A stretch of DNA of 26,345 bases from Actinomycetota bacterium (GCA_005885165.1 VAXR01000022.1:1-26345); one strand, 5' to 3'; counted from the first letter of the stretch, positions 14,468 through 22,154 are shown. Made by a program: numbers and translations. Notes: generated by a model not told the origin, from the letters alone.

Positions 14468-15719
14468 CGCCGCCGTTGGCCGGCGCGCTCGACGGTCCCG
14501 TCTCGCTGTTCGGGCCGGTCGGGGTGGCGACGATGATGAACCGCTGCCACGTCCCGTTCTGGTCGCCCTCGGAGAGGAGGCTCGAGATGTTGCGGAACCA
14601 GAGCGTCACGTAGTTGCAGACCGTCTGGGTCGGGGCGAGGAAGCGCAGCGTCGGCCGCAGCGTGGTGACGGTGTCGGTGAGGCGCCGGATGCCGAGCGGC
14701 ACCATCGGGTCGTCGGCGAAGCGCCGCAGGGCCCGGAACACGCCGGTCAGCCGGTGGGCGAGGTCGGGCGTGCGGTTGAGCGCCGGTATGCCGAACTGCA
14801 GGGCGTCGGCCAGCGCGGGCAGGGTCGTGGGCAGCACAGCCGCCCCGGGCTGCAGCTCACGCGCAAAGGCCGCGGTGTTCTCGAGGAAGGGCCGTTGGAT
14901 CGGGAAGCCGGCGATGCCCGAGTCGAGCGTCGGCGGCGTGTTCGAGATCGTGTCCTGGATCGACGGCCTCGCGACATTGGCGAGCGCGCGGAACGTCGTG
15001 TCGAGGTTCACGAAGAGCTGCGCCTGCGTGTTGGCCACCGGCGCCACGATCCGGGCGGCGCGTTCGAGCGCGGGGAAGAGGTCGCGCAGCCTGGTCCGCG
15101 AGTCGGCCAGGTTCGCGGCGACCGGCTGGAGGTTGCCGAACAGCGTCGGCAACTCCGAGATCACCGCGTTCAGGTCGAGTCCGCGGCCCGCCAGGCCGTT
15201 CCCGAAGCCCACGAGGCTGCCGCGGATCCCCTCGCGCGTCCGCTGGTCGAAGGTGTTCAGCACCTCGTCGATCTCCACCGGGCGCGGCGTGGCGCGCGTG
15301 AGCGGCATCGTGTCCCCGGGCCGATACCCCACCGAGGACGTCCCGGGCGTCAGCTGCACGTACTTGAGGCCGAGCGCCGAGCGCGAGCGGGTGAGGATCG
15401 TGCTGTCGATGGGCAGCGGCTGGACGCTCTTGTCGAGCTTCATCGTGAGGATCGCGATCGCACCGCCGCCTCGCTGCCGCACCGGCTTGACCAAGTCCAC
15501 CGCCCCGACGCGATGGCCGCCGATCCGCACGTCGTTGCCGGGCACGAGGTTCGCGGCGCTCGGCACCTGGGCCTTGAGCTCGTAAGTGGGGACGAAGGGC
15601 AGCCCGGAGTTCGCGTTGTAGGCGAGGAACACCGCGACGATCACGATCAGGACCGTCAGCGAGCCCACCAGCACGGGGCTGCCGAAGATGCTGGGGCCGC
15701 CTGGCTGCCGGCGCGACAT
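14397..15719 (-). CDS. mceC: Mce family protein (third of six), C-terminus frameshifted
   Basis: The open frame gives 440 residues from ATG 15717-15719. It has a membrane segment at about 17-35 (PVLVGSLTVLIVIVAVFLAY), an Mce domain at about 44-128 (TYELKAQVPSAANLVPGND to LGLKYVQLTPG), the linker PRPVEIDEVLNTFDQRTRE and the helical region. Cys368 lies in TVCNYV. The last ~25 residues (DEQRGAGPVARVRGG onward) appear to be a frameshift product; with one base removed the protein would be 464 residues and end at 14324, with a second cysteine. Its ATG shares one base with the mceB stop. If the frameshift is real, the subunit loses its normal tail and half of its cysteine pair. Confidence 0.88.
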   Translation of the reverse strand: MSRRQPGGPSIFGSPVLVGSLTVLIVIVAVFLAYNANSGLPFVPTYELKAQVPSAANLVPGNDVRIGGHRVGAVDLVKPVRQRGGGAIAILTMKLDKSVQPLPIDSTILTRSRSALGLKYVQLTPGTSSVGYRPGDTMPLTRATPRPVEIDEVLNTFDQRTREGIRGSLVGFGNGLAGRGLDLNAVISELPTLFGNLQPVAANLADSRTRLRDLFPALERAARIVAPVANTQAQLFVNLDTTFRALANVARPSIQDTISNTPPTLDSGIAGFPIQRPFLENTAAFARELQPGAAVLPTTLPALADALQFGIPALNRTPDLAHRLTGVFRALRRFADDPMVPLGIRRLTDTVTTLRPTLRFLAPTQTVCNYVTLWFRNISSLLSEGDQNGTWQRFIIVATPTGPNSETGPSSAPANGGGTDEQRGAGPVARVRGGQRGLLR

Positions 15720-17209
15720 CAGTTATTCCCCAGGAGGTAGTTGAGGAGCGCGTCCTGCGAGCTGCTCGGCCCGTAGGCGGGCGAGCCGTTCGCGACGCCG
15801 GCCCTGATCCGCTGCGTGGAGTCGTTCCGGAGCTTCGTGATGTCGGTCGTCCCGGTCGCGCTCAGCCCGCTGCCCGAGCGGGGCTTCCCGGCCGTCCCGC
15901 CGCCCTTCCCGCCGGTGGGCGCGGGCTTCCCGGCGGCCGCGACCTGGAACGGATTGACCTTCTGCGCGGCGGCGGACCCGCCGATCGACTTGGTGGCGCG
16001 GAAGTTCGCGCTGCAGCCCGGCGCCGTCACGTGCGCGTACTGGGAGCAGAGGTTGGTCAGGAGCTCCGCGCGCAGGTAGTGGCTGATGCCGTCGAAGCCG
16101 TTGACCGACAGCATCTGGAAGAAGAGGTAGTCCATGATCCGCTCGACCCCGCCGGTCTGGTCGAGGCTGTGGGTCACGCGGTCGAGCAGCGTCGAAACCG
16201 GGTGGGCCTGGCTCGCGAACGTCGCGAGCCGGCGAATCAGGGGATCGGCGTGTACCAGCGCGGGCCCTCCCACGTCGGTCGACTTGCCGAGCGCGCGCAG
16301 GGCCGGCGTCGCCGCCCGGGAGAAGGGGCCGAGCTCGAGCACGAAGCGCGCCAGGCTCGGCGCCGCGCGGTCGAGGTCGATCAGTACCGGCGTCATGTCG
16401 TCGGACAGCCGCCCGAGGTCCGTGAGCGTCGGTGTGAGCTGCGAGAGGTAGGACGGGAGCCGCTGGAACGACCGGACGATGTCGGCGCTGCGCTCCGCCG
16501 TCGCCGTGGCGGTCGTGTTCGCCTGCTGGACGAAGTCGCCGATCTGGCGGCGGCGGGCGGCGAGCGGCGTGAGCACGCGGTCGGACTCGGAGGCGAGCTG
16601 CGAGAGCGTGTGGTTCTGGCTCGCGAGGATCGCGAGGACCCGGTCGGTGTCGCGCAGGGAGGGGTTGGCGCGGTGGATCGCCTGGTTGAGCTCGTCCCCC
16701 CGCCCTGCCAGGGCGGTGCCGAACTCGTTGATGAGGATCGCGAAGCGCTGGCGGAAAGGGATCCTCAGCGTGTCGTTGACGAGGTCGAGGTCGACCGGCG
16801 AGCTCGTACCCGTGACGGGCAGCAGGTGCTGCCCGGCGCCGGGCTGCCCGTTCGGGATATGCGGCAGGACCGGCGCGCGCGCCGAGCCGGTGCTGCACTC
16901 CACAAACTTCTCGCCGATCAGCGACTGTGGACGGATCGTGCAGTGGGCGTCGGCCCGGAACGGTGCGAAGCCGCGGAGGTCGATCTTCAGCACGACCACC
17001 GCGCGCTTGTCCTTGGTCACATCGAGGGAGTCCACCGAGCCGATCACCGCGCCGGCGGTCTTCACGTCCTCGCCCGACACTACGTTCGCCGCGTTGTCGA
17101 AGATGGCGCGAACGCGATAGCCGCCGGTGCCGCCGCCGGCGCCCAGCAGCACGAGGAGCAGCACCACCGCGCAGACCGCGCCGACGAATGTGCCCGCGAG
17201 CCGTCTCAT
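15719..17209 (-). CDS. mceB: Mce family protein (second of six)
   Basis: The product is 496 residues from ATG 17207-17209, which overlaps the mceA stop as ATGA. It has a membrane segment at about 7-25 (TFVGAVCAVVLLLVLLG) and an Mce domain at about 30-108 (GYRVRAIFDNAANVVSGEDV to IGEKFVECSTG). The linker SPVDLDLVNDTLRIPFRQR is less canonical than in the others. A helical region and a Gly/Lys/Pro-rich tail follow. It has the most cysteines of the set: one in the membrane segment, a pair in the Mce domain (AHCTIRP and VECSTG) and the pair Cys388/Cys399 near the end of the helical region. The role is as for the other Mce subunits. Confidence 0.9.
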   Translation of the reverse strand: MRRLAGTFVGAVCAVVLLLVLLGAGGGTGGYRVRAIFDNAANVVSGEDVKTAGAVIGSVDSLDVTKDKRAVVVLKIDLRGFAPFRADAHCTIRPQSLIGEKFVECSTGSARAPVLPHIPNGQPGAGQHLLPVTGTSSPVDLDLVNDTLRIPFRQRFAILINEFGTALAGRGDELNQAIHRANPSLRDTDRVLAILASQNHTLSQLASESDRVLTPLAARRRQIGDFVQQANTTATATAERSADIVRSFQRLPSYLSQLTPTLTDLGRLSDDMTPVLIDLDRAAPSLARFVLELGPFSRAATPALRALGKSTDVGGPALVHADPLIRRLATFASQAHPVSTLLDRVTHSLDQTGGVERIMDYLFFQMLSVNGFDGISHYLRAELLTNLCSQYAHVTAPGCSANFRATKSIGGSAAAQKVNPFQVAAAGKPAPTGGKGGGTAGKPRSGSGLSATGTTDITKLRNDSTQRIRAGVANGSPAYGPSSSQDALLNYLLGNN

Positions 17210-18585
17210 GGCGACGGCGATGCCGAGGGGTCGCAGGTCGTCTGGGGCTCCCTGTACGGGGCGGAGTGGTCGGGCGTCGGCTGCATCGCGCCGCCCGGGC
17301 AGCGCTTGCCCTTGCCGGTCTGGAGGGCGGACAGGCGGTTGCTCAGCGGCTGCGGCGTCAGCACGTTCGACGCGAACGAGAACTCGTTGAAGATCGGCTC
17401 GATCCGGGCGTAGTGGCCGTTCGCGTCGTAGTTCGCGGCGCCCTCGCCGAACTTCGTGAACCAGCCCGCGAGGTCGGGCGTGTAGGGCCGCGCGAACTCG
17501 ATCACCGGTTGCGACTTCACGAGCGACTTGATCACGCGCGGGAAGACCGAGTCGGTGAGCTTGGCGAGCCGCGGCATCTTCGCCGTGAGATCGATCAGGT
17601 CGTTGTCCGGCCCCGCCTTGTGGATCAGGACCCGGAGGTCGTGGATCGTCGGCCGCGCGTCGGCGACCAGCGGGCGCAGCACGCGCAGGAACGGCGCCAG
17701 GCGGCGGGTCGCCGGCTTGGACGCGTTGACGAGCTGATCGAGATCGTCGAGCGTCGAGCGCAGGTTCACGAACGTCGTGTTCGCGTTGCGGAGCGTGCCC
17801 GGCAGGAGCCCCAGCGCCTGCGACAGCGCCACGTTCTCGTCGCCGATCGACCGCATCGTCGTGTTGGCGTTGCTCACGAGGTTGGTGAGGTCCCCGCTCC
17901 TCTCCGCGATCGCGCGGACGGTCTTGGCGGTGTCGGCGACGAACGCCCGGAACGACGCCTCGTTCACCACCACCTCGCGGGTTAGGCGCGATGAGGTGGA
18001 GAGGGCGGGGTTCAGGAAGTGGAGGGCCTGGCCCGCCTGGCGGCTCTTCCCCGCGTACTGCTGGGCGGAGCCCTTGATGATCTGCTGCAGGCCCGATCGC
18101 GTCTTCGGATCGAGCGTGTTGAAGAGCTGATCGAGGTCCACCGGCGAGGTGGTTCGCGAGGTCGCGATGCGATGCCCGCTCTTGATCGCCAGCCGGTTCG
18201 AGGGGCCGGGCTGGATCGAGACGTAGCGGTTGGCGATGCCGCTCAGCGAAGTGGCCCGGATGACCGCGCTCGACCCCTCGTGGAGCGGCGTCTGCTCCGA
18301 CAGGCTCATCTTCACCAGCGCCTGACCGTCCGGGGTGAGCGAGATGTCGGTCACCGACCCGACCGGCCTGCCGCCGATGTCCACGTTGTTGCCCGTCACG
18401 AGCTGGCCCGCGTTCGGGAAGACCGCGCTGACCGTGTAGCCCCCGCCCCCGAAGAGCAGGATCCCGACGAGCACGATGGCGGCGATCACCGCCGCCGCGG
18501 CGATGTAGCGCGCAAACGGGGAGCCCTGTCCCTCCCGTTCCGCCGGGCGGGTCAGTCGCTCAGCAAGAGAGGTTGTCGGGGGCAC
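17206..18585 (-). CDS. mceA: Mce family protein (first of six)
   Basis: The product is 459 residues from GTG 18583-18585, the only standard start between here and the stop at 18646. No clear Shine-Dalgarno precedes it. A 26-residue cytoplasmic tail leads to a membrane segment at about 27-46 (YIAAAAVIAAIVLVGILLFG). Then come the Mce domain at about 50-127 (YTVSAVFPNAGQLVTGNNVD to NRYVSIQPGP), the canonical linker SPVDLDQLFNTLDPKTRSG, a long helical region and a short tail with Cys429 and Cys451, its only cysteines. It follows the mkl gene after 60 bases that include a small hairpin. It is expected to dock with the YrbE permeases as part of the six-subunit Mce assembly. Confidence 0.9.
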   Translation of the reverse strand: MPPTTSLAERLTRPAEREGQGSPFARYIAAAAVIAAIVLVGILLFGGGGYTVSAVFPNAGQLVTGNNVDIGGRPVGSVTDISLTPDGQALVKMSLSEQTPLHEGSSAVIRATSLSGIANRYVSIQPGPSNRLAIKSGHRIATSRTTSPVDLDQLFNTLDPKTRSGLQQIIKGSAQQYAGKSRQAGQALHFLNPALSTSSRLTREVVVNEASFRAFVADTAKTVRAIAERSGDLTNLVSNANTTMRSIGDENVALSQALGLLPGTLRNANTTFVNLRSTLDDLDQLVNASKPATRRLAPFLRVLRPLVADARPTIHDLRVLIHKAGPDNDLIDLTAKMPRLAKLTDSVFPRVIKSLVKSQPVIEFARPYTPDLAGWFTKFGEGAANYDANGHYARIEPIFNEFSFASNVLTPQPLSNRLSALQTGKGKRCPGGAMQPTPDHSAPYREPQTTCDPSASPSP

Positions 18586-18628
18586 GTTTGGACGGTTTCG
18601 CGGCGCCCCCTGTCGCCCCTCTTGGCGG

Positions 18629-18642
18629 CGCCCAATCGGGCG
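18629..18642. other. Small hairpin between mkl and mceA
   Basis: CGCCC-AATC-GGGCG folds into a perfect 5-bp stem with a 4-base loop just after the mkl stop. It may slow transcription or mark an mRNA processing site that changes the ratio of ATPase to Mce subunits. It is short and could be chance in GC-rich DNA. Confidence 0.25.
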
Positions 18643-18645
18643 AGG

Positions 18646-19629
18646 CTACTCCATACCCAGCGGCCCGCGCGCCTCCCCGGAGAGGAACTGCCGCACGAAC
18701 TGGTTGTCCGAGTTGAAGAGCTCGGACGCCGGGCCGGACTCCACGATGCGACCCTTCCAGAGGATCGCAATGTACTCGGCGACGCGCCGGGCGGACATGA
18801 TGTCGTGCGTGATCACGACATACGCGCCACCGTTCTCCTCGTGAATCTCCTTGATGAGCTCGCACAGGAGGGCGGTGCGGACCGGGTCGAGGCCCGAGTC
18901 GGGCTCGTCGAAGAGCACGATCTGGGGATCGAGGACGAGCGCCCGTGCGAACCCGGCGCGCTTCCGCATCCCGCCTGAGAGCTCGTTCGGCATCTTGTCC
19001 CCGGCGCCTCCGAGCCCGACCTCCTTGAGCCGCCCGGAGACGATCTCGTTGATCTCGTCCTCGCCCTTGTCGGTGTGCTGGCGCAACGGGAATGCGACGT
19101 TGTCGTAGAGGTTCATCGAACCGAACAGCGCCCCGTCCTGGAACAGCACGCCGAACTTCTTGCGCATCTCGAACAGGTCGTCGTCCCGCATGTTCGGCAC
19201 CGAGTCGCCGTGGACGAGAACGTCGCCCTCGTCGGGGTAGAGGAGGCCGACCATGTGCTTGATGCACACCGACTTCCCGGTGCCGGACGGCCCGAGGATC
19301 ATCGAGATCTGGCCCTCCGGGATCCCGAGGTTGAGGCCGTTCAGGACGGTGTTTCGGCCGAAGGTCTTCTTGACGTCGATGAACTCGACGGCATCGCTCT
19401 CGGCGGTCTCACTCCGCGCCGTCCTGGTCGTGTGCCACTTGTACTCCTCGTCCTCGGCGTCCTCGTCGTCGTCCTCTTCCGGCTCGGGCTCGTAGGTGAC
19501 GGTCGGGGCCTCGCGATGCCCGGCGGCCTCGACCTGCTCCTCTTCCTCCTCGTCCTGGATCTCCCAGGAGGTCGAAGCCTCGTCCGGCTCTACGCCGCGT
19601 TCGTCGTGCTCTTCGTTGCGCTGGTCCAC
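18646..19629 (-). CDS. mkl: ABC transporter ATPase, MlaF/Mkl type, with acidic N-terminal extension
   Basis: The 327-residue protein powers the Mce importer from the cytoplasm. The ATPase domain starts near residue 80 and has Walker A GPSGTGKS (113-120), the Q-loop Gln164 in LFQDGALF, the signature LSGGM (217-221), Walker B IVLFDE (237-242), the D-loop GLDP and the H-loop His275 in VITHD. LFQDGALFGSMNLYDNVAFP is typical of MlaF/Mkl. Residues 1-79 are an unusual extension with 33 Asp/Glu, including QDEEEEEQ and EEDDDEDAEDEEY. The GTG start is supported by AGGAGG five bases upstream, so the extension is translated. In mycobacteria Mkl is encoded away from mce operons; here it sits between yrbE and mceA, which ties it to this system. 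Confidence 0.93.
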   Translation of the reverse strand: MDQRNEEHDERGVEPDEASTSWEIQDEEEEEQVEAAGHREAPTVTYEPEPEEDDDEDAEDEEYKWHTTRTARSETAESDAVEFIDVKKTFGRNTVLNGLNLGIPEGQISMILGPSGTGKSVCIKHMVGLLYPDEGDVLVHGDSVPNMRDDDLFEMRKKFGVLFQDGALFGSMNLYDNVAFPLRQHTDKGEDEINEIVSGRLKEVGLGGAGDKMPNELSGGMRKRAGFARALVLDPQIVLFDEPDSGLDPVRTALLCELIKEIHEENGGAYVVITHDIMSARRVAEYIAILWKGRIVESGPASELFNSDNQFVRQFLSGEARGPLGME

Positions 19630-19632
19630 TTT

Positions 19633-19641
19633 CTCCTCCTT
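19633..19641 (-). promoter_or_regulatory. Ribosome binding site of mkl
   Basis: AAGGAGGAG on the minus strand, three bases before GTG 19629, is among the best Shine-Dalgarno matches in the window. It fixes the start that includes the acidic extension. Confidence 0.8.
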
Positions 19642-19669
19642 GAGGGAGATCCTAGAGGGGGAGGCCGAA

Positions 19670-20467
19670 CTAGCCGCCGATAGGCGCCCTCGGATTCGAG
19701 CCCCAGAAGATCTGCGTCCCGAGCATGCCGATGAGGTGGACGCCGACCACGTTCAGCACCATCGACTTGGCGGTGGCGGTCCCGACGCCCACCGGCCCGC
19801 CCGAGGCCGTGTAGCCGTAGTACGTCCCCACGATCACGATCATCGTGGCCATCGCCATGCCCTTGATCAGGCTGTATAAGAGGTCAGGCGGGTTCTGGAA
19901 CATCCAGAAGATCAGGAAGAACCCGCCGCTCGAGACCTCCCCGATCTGCTGCACCACCGCGAGGTAGGAGGCGAAGAAGCCGGCGCCGACGGCCGCCAGG
20001 TACATGAACGGCAGCACCATGAACGCGGCGAGCAGGCGCGTGGCGCAGAGGAACGTCATCGAGCTGATCCCCATCACCTCGAGCGCGTCGATCTCCTCGG
20101 TGATCCGCATCGCGCCGATCTCGGCCACTAGCCCGGTGCCCACCTTGGCGCTCATCATGTAGCCGAACGCGTAGGGGATCACCTCGCGCAGGTCGCACCA
20201 CGCGCTGAAGACCCCGGCGTAGGCGGGGGCCCCCACCGAGCGGTTGAAGTAGGCGCCCTCGATCCCGCACTGGAGCCCGAGGATGAACGCCAGCGACCAG
20301 ATCACCATCGTCGAGCCGAGGATCAGAACCCCGGCCTGGCGGAGCGCCTCGCCGAAGAAGCGGAAGACCCTGAGCCCGAAGACCTCGTAGAAGACCCTCG
20401 CAGCGAACCTCGCGATGTCGCCGAGCGCGGCGATCCAGCCGGCAGGGGCTACGAGAATACGGCCCAC
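19670..20467 (-). CDS. yrbEB: MlaE/YrbE-family permease (second)
   Basis: This 265-residue membrane protein has about five or six hydrophobic segments in the MlaE pattern. The permease-ATPase coupling region is AKVGTGLVAEIGAMRITEEI followed by DALEVMGISSMTFLCATRLL; the usual proline after the LxVMGI motif is replaced (ISSMTF). The C-terminal GYTASGGPVGVGTATAKSMV is also typical. With the first YrbE it should form the heterodimeric membrane channel that accepts lipid from the Mce tunnel. The GTG start (20465-20467) directly follows the stop of the first yrbE (TAAGTG), so translation is probably coupled. Confidence 0.92.
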   Translation of the reverse strand: MGRILVAPAGWIAALGDIARFAARVFYEVFGLRVFRFFGEALRQAGVLILGSTMVIWSLAFILGLQCGIEGAYFNRSVGAPAYAGVFSAWCDLREVIPYAFGYMMSAKVGTGLVAEIGAMRITEEIDALEVMGISSMTFLCATRLLAAFMVLPFMYLAAVGAGFFASYLAVVQQIGEVSSGGFFLIFWMFQNPPDLLYSLIKGMAMATMIVIVGTYYGYTASGGPVGVGTATAKSMVLNVVGVHLIGMLGTQIFWGSNPRAPIGG

Positions 20468-21274
20468 TTACTTGATCACCGAGATCTCGGGATGCGTCGC
20501 GAGCAGCGTCTGGGTGAACACGTAGTTGAACGCGAAGACGCCGGTCGTCGCGATCACGACCGCCGAGTTCACCGCGCGGCCCACGCCCTCGGCCCCGCCC
20601 GAAGCGGTCATGCCCTTGTAGCAGCAGACGATCGCGACGATCGCCCCGAACATCGTGCATTTCACGACGGATCCCCAGAGGTCCGTGGTCGACGCGTTCG
20701 TCAGGAGCGTCGAGAAGAAGGGACCGAGCGGTGCCTTGAAGCTGAGCGAGGCCAGCACGCCGCCGGTGAGGCCGGCGATGATCGCGAAGGCGTCGAAGAG
20801 GCCGGTGATGACCATCAGGGCCAGGAAGCGCGGGACCACGAGGTTCTTGACCGGGTCCACACCGAGCACCTGCAGCGCGTCGAGCTCCTCGCGGATCTTC
20901 CGCGCGCCGAGGTCGGCGGTGATCGCCGTGCCGGCGACGCCGGCCACGATGATCGCGGTGACGTTCGGGGCGAACTCGCGGATCGTCGCGAGCACGAAGA
21001 AGCCGCCCAGCCGGTCGATCGCCCCGAAGAGGACGAGGAAGTTGCCCGCCTGAAGGCCCGGGGCGCCGTAGTCCACGGCGACCATCGAGAGGACGAGCGG
21101 GAACCAGCACAGCCGGAGGGCGAACAGGAACTGGTTCACGAACTCCCCGCCGTAGGGGTACGGCGGCCTGAGCGCGGACATGACGGTCTTGCCGGTGAGG
21201 ATCATCATGTCCCCCACCTGCTCGAGCAGGTTCTTAACCGGGAGGAACGCCCGGTCTGCTGTTGCCCGAACCAT
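20468..21274 (-). CDS. yrbEA: MlaE/YrbE-family permease (first)
   Basis: This 268-residue membrane protein is the first gene of the mce operon. The MlaE domain includes GFFVLATIREFAPNVTAIIV, the coupling segment GARKIREELDALQVLGVDPV with its conserved Glu, and VPRFLAL. The GYTASGG-like C-terminal motif appears as KGMTASGGAEGVGRAVNSAV. The N-terminus has the amphipathic helix seen in YrbE proteins before the first membrane segment. The start ATG 21272-21274 has GGGAGGA seven bases upstream, and a good promoter lies further upstream. It should pair with the second YrbE in the inner membrane. Confidence 0.92.
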   Translation of the reverse strand: MVRATADRAFLPVKNLLEQVGDMMILTGKTVMSALRPPYPYGGEFVNQFLFALRLCWFPLVLSMVAVDYGAPGLQAGNFLVLFGAIDRLGGFFVLATIREFAPNVTAIIVAGVAGTAITADLGARKIREELDALQVLGVDPVKNLVVPRFLALMVITGLFDAFAIIAGLTGGVLASLSFKAPLGPFFSTLLTNASTTDLWGSVVKCTMFGAIVAIVCCYKGMTASGGAEGVGRAVNSAVVIATTGVFAFNYVFTQTLLATHPEISVIK

Positions 21275-21280
21275 CTACTG

Positions 21281-21287
21281 TCCTCCC
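21281..21287 (-). promoter_or_regulatory. Ribosome binding site of yrbEA
   Basis: GGGAGGA on the minus strand sits six bases before the ATG at 21274, so the first gene of the operon has its own strong site. Confidence 0.7.
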
Positions 21288-21329
21288 TGCTCGCGGCGCC
21301 GCCATTCGACGCCTACGACCCAGCCCTGA

Positions 21330-21359
21330 AATTTACGGCATCGGTCCCTCGGGTGCCAA
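21330..21359 (-). promoter_or_regulatory. Candidate sigma-70-type promoter of the mce operon
   Basis: On the minus strand TTGGCA (plus 21354-21359, five of six bases of the -35 consensus) is followed by 18 bases and TAAATT (plus 21330-21335, four of six bases of the -10 consensus). The predicted start of transcription is near 21323, leaving a leader of about 50 bases with the ribosome binding site. This is the best promoter-like pair I found upstream of the operon. Confidence 0.45.
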
Positions 21360-21393
21360 CTGGGAACCGTCGCAGAGCCCATTCAGGTGCGCC

Positions 21394-21419
21394 GGAACGC
21401 CGAATGAGAGTGGTATGTT
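21394..21419 (+). promoter_or_regulatory. Possible ECF-sigma promoter of the lipoprotein gene
   Basis: GGAAC (21394-21398), 18 bases, then GTT (21417-21419) resembles the GGAAC-N17/18-(C)GTT pattern of SigE-like extracytoplasmic-function sigma factors in actinobacteria. The spacing to the GTG at 21442 is sensible. The motif is short, so chance is a real possibility. Confidence 0.25.
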
Positions 21420-21428
21420 CCGCCGACC

Positions 21429-22154
21429 TTGGGGAGGCTGGGTGCGCATCGTCAGTTCGAGGCGCGAGCGCTTATCCCGCTCAGCCTCGCTGCAGCCGCG
21501 ACCGTTGCGGGGTGCGGCGCGGCGGCGCGTCAGGACGCCAGTGAGCCGAAAGGCAGCTTCCCCGTCGAGGTCCTGAGCGCCAGCTTCCCGTCGCAGCAGC
21601 GGCTGGCCACGACGGCGAACTTGGTGATCCAGGTGCGCAACCCGGGCACCAAGCGCATCCCGACGATCTCGGTGACCGTCAAGTGCCCGGGCTCGAACCA
21701 GGGCGGCTCGGGCGGCTCGGCGAGCGGCATCGGCGGTGGTGGAGGCGGCTTCGCCTTCCGGACCACCGCGCCCGGCCAGGCCGATCCGGCGCGCCCTCGG
21801 TTCGTGGTCAACACGATCCCGACGCGCATCCCGCGTAACTACGACCGTGGCCGCCTCGACCCCCTCGAGCGCTCGTCGTCGTTCGTCGACACCTTTCCGC
21901 TCGGGTCGCTCGATCCGGGCAGGAGCGTCACGTTCCGCTGGAACGTCACCTCAGTCAAGGCCGGGCCCTTCAAGGTCTGCTACCGCGTGAACGCCGGGCT
22001 CTACGGCAAGGCAATAGCCGTCCCCTCGTCCGCAGGCGAGCCGATCGCCGGGGCGTTCACCGGCCAGGTCGCCGACCGGCCGCCCCAGGCGCACATCGCC
22101 GAGAACGGCCACACGGTGGTCGAGGGCACGGCGCGGTCGGGCAGCTCGCCGTAG
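21429..22154 (+). CDS. Predicted lipoprotein, glycine-rich, unknown function
   Basis: The open frame gives 241 residues from TTG 21429 to TAG 22154. A hydrophobic signal (LIPLSLAAAATVAGCG) ends in the lipobox VAGC with Cys29, so the mature protein should be lipid-anchored outside the membrane. It continues with a beta-rich region (TANLVIQVRNPGTKRIPTIS) like secreted Ig-like domains, a Gly-rich linker at about 90-107, and a second beta-rich region with FPLGSLDPGRSVTFRWNVTS. I cannot name a family. The TTG start has no ribosome binding site; the strong one points to a GTG in another frame whose product begins VRIVSSRRER, an ideal signal-peptide n-region. One missing base near 21460-21480 would join the two. 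It is divergent from the mce operon, so a shared envelope role is possible. Confidence 0.7.
   Translation: MGRLGAHRQFEARALIPLSLAAAATVAGCGAAARQDASEPKGSFPVEVLSASFPSQQRLATTANLVIQVRNPGTKRIPTISVTVKCPGSNQGGSGGSASGIGGGGGGFAFRTTAPGQADPARPRFVVNTIPTRIPRNYDRGRLDPLERSSSFVDTFPLGSLDPGRSVTFRWNVTSVKAGPFKVCYRVNAGLYGKAIAVPSSAGEPIAGAFTGQVADRPPQAHIAENGHTVVEGTARSGSSP
21431..21437 (+). promoter_or_regulatory. Ribosome binding site pointing to GTG 21442
   Basis: GGGGAGG is four bases before GTG 21442-21444. That GTG is in a different frame from the downstream lipobox. The site lies inside the first codons of the lipobox frame, so it cannot serve the TTG at 21429. Confidence 0.5.

Noticed and set aside
13086..15740. 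884-codon open frame on the plus strand, antisense to mceC and mceD
   Set aside because: It is Arg/Val/Glu-rich with no recognisable domain, lies fully opposite two clear Mce genes, and is the expected by-product of high-GC codon usage on the other strand.
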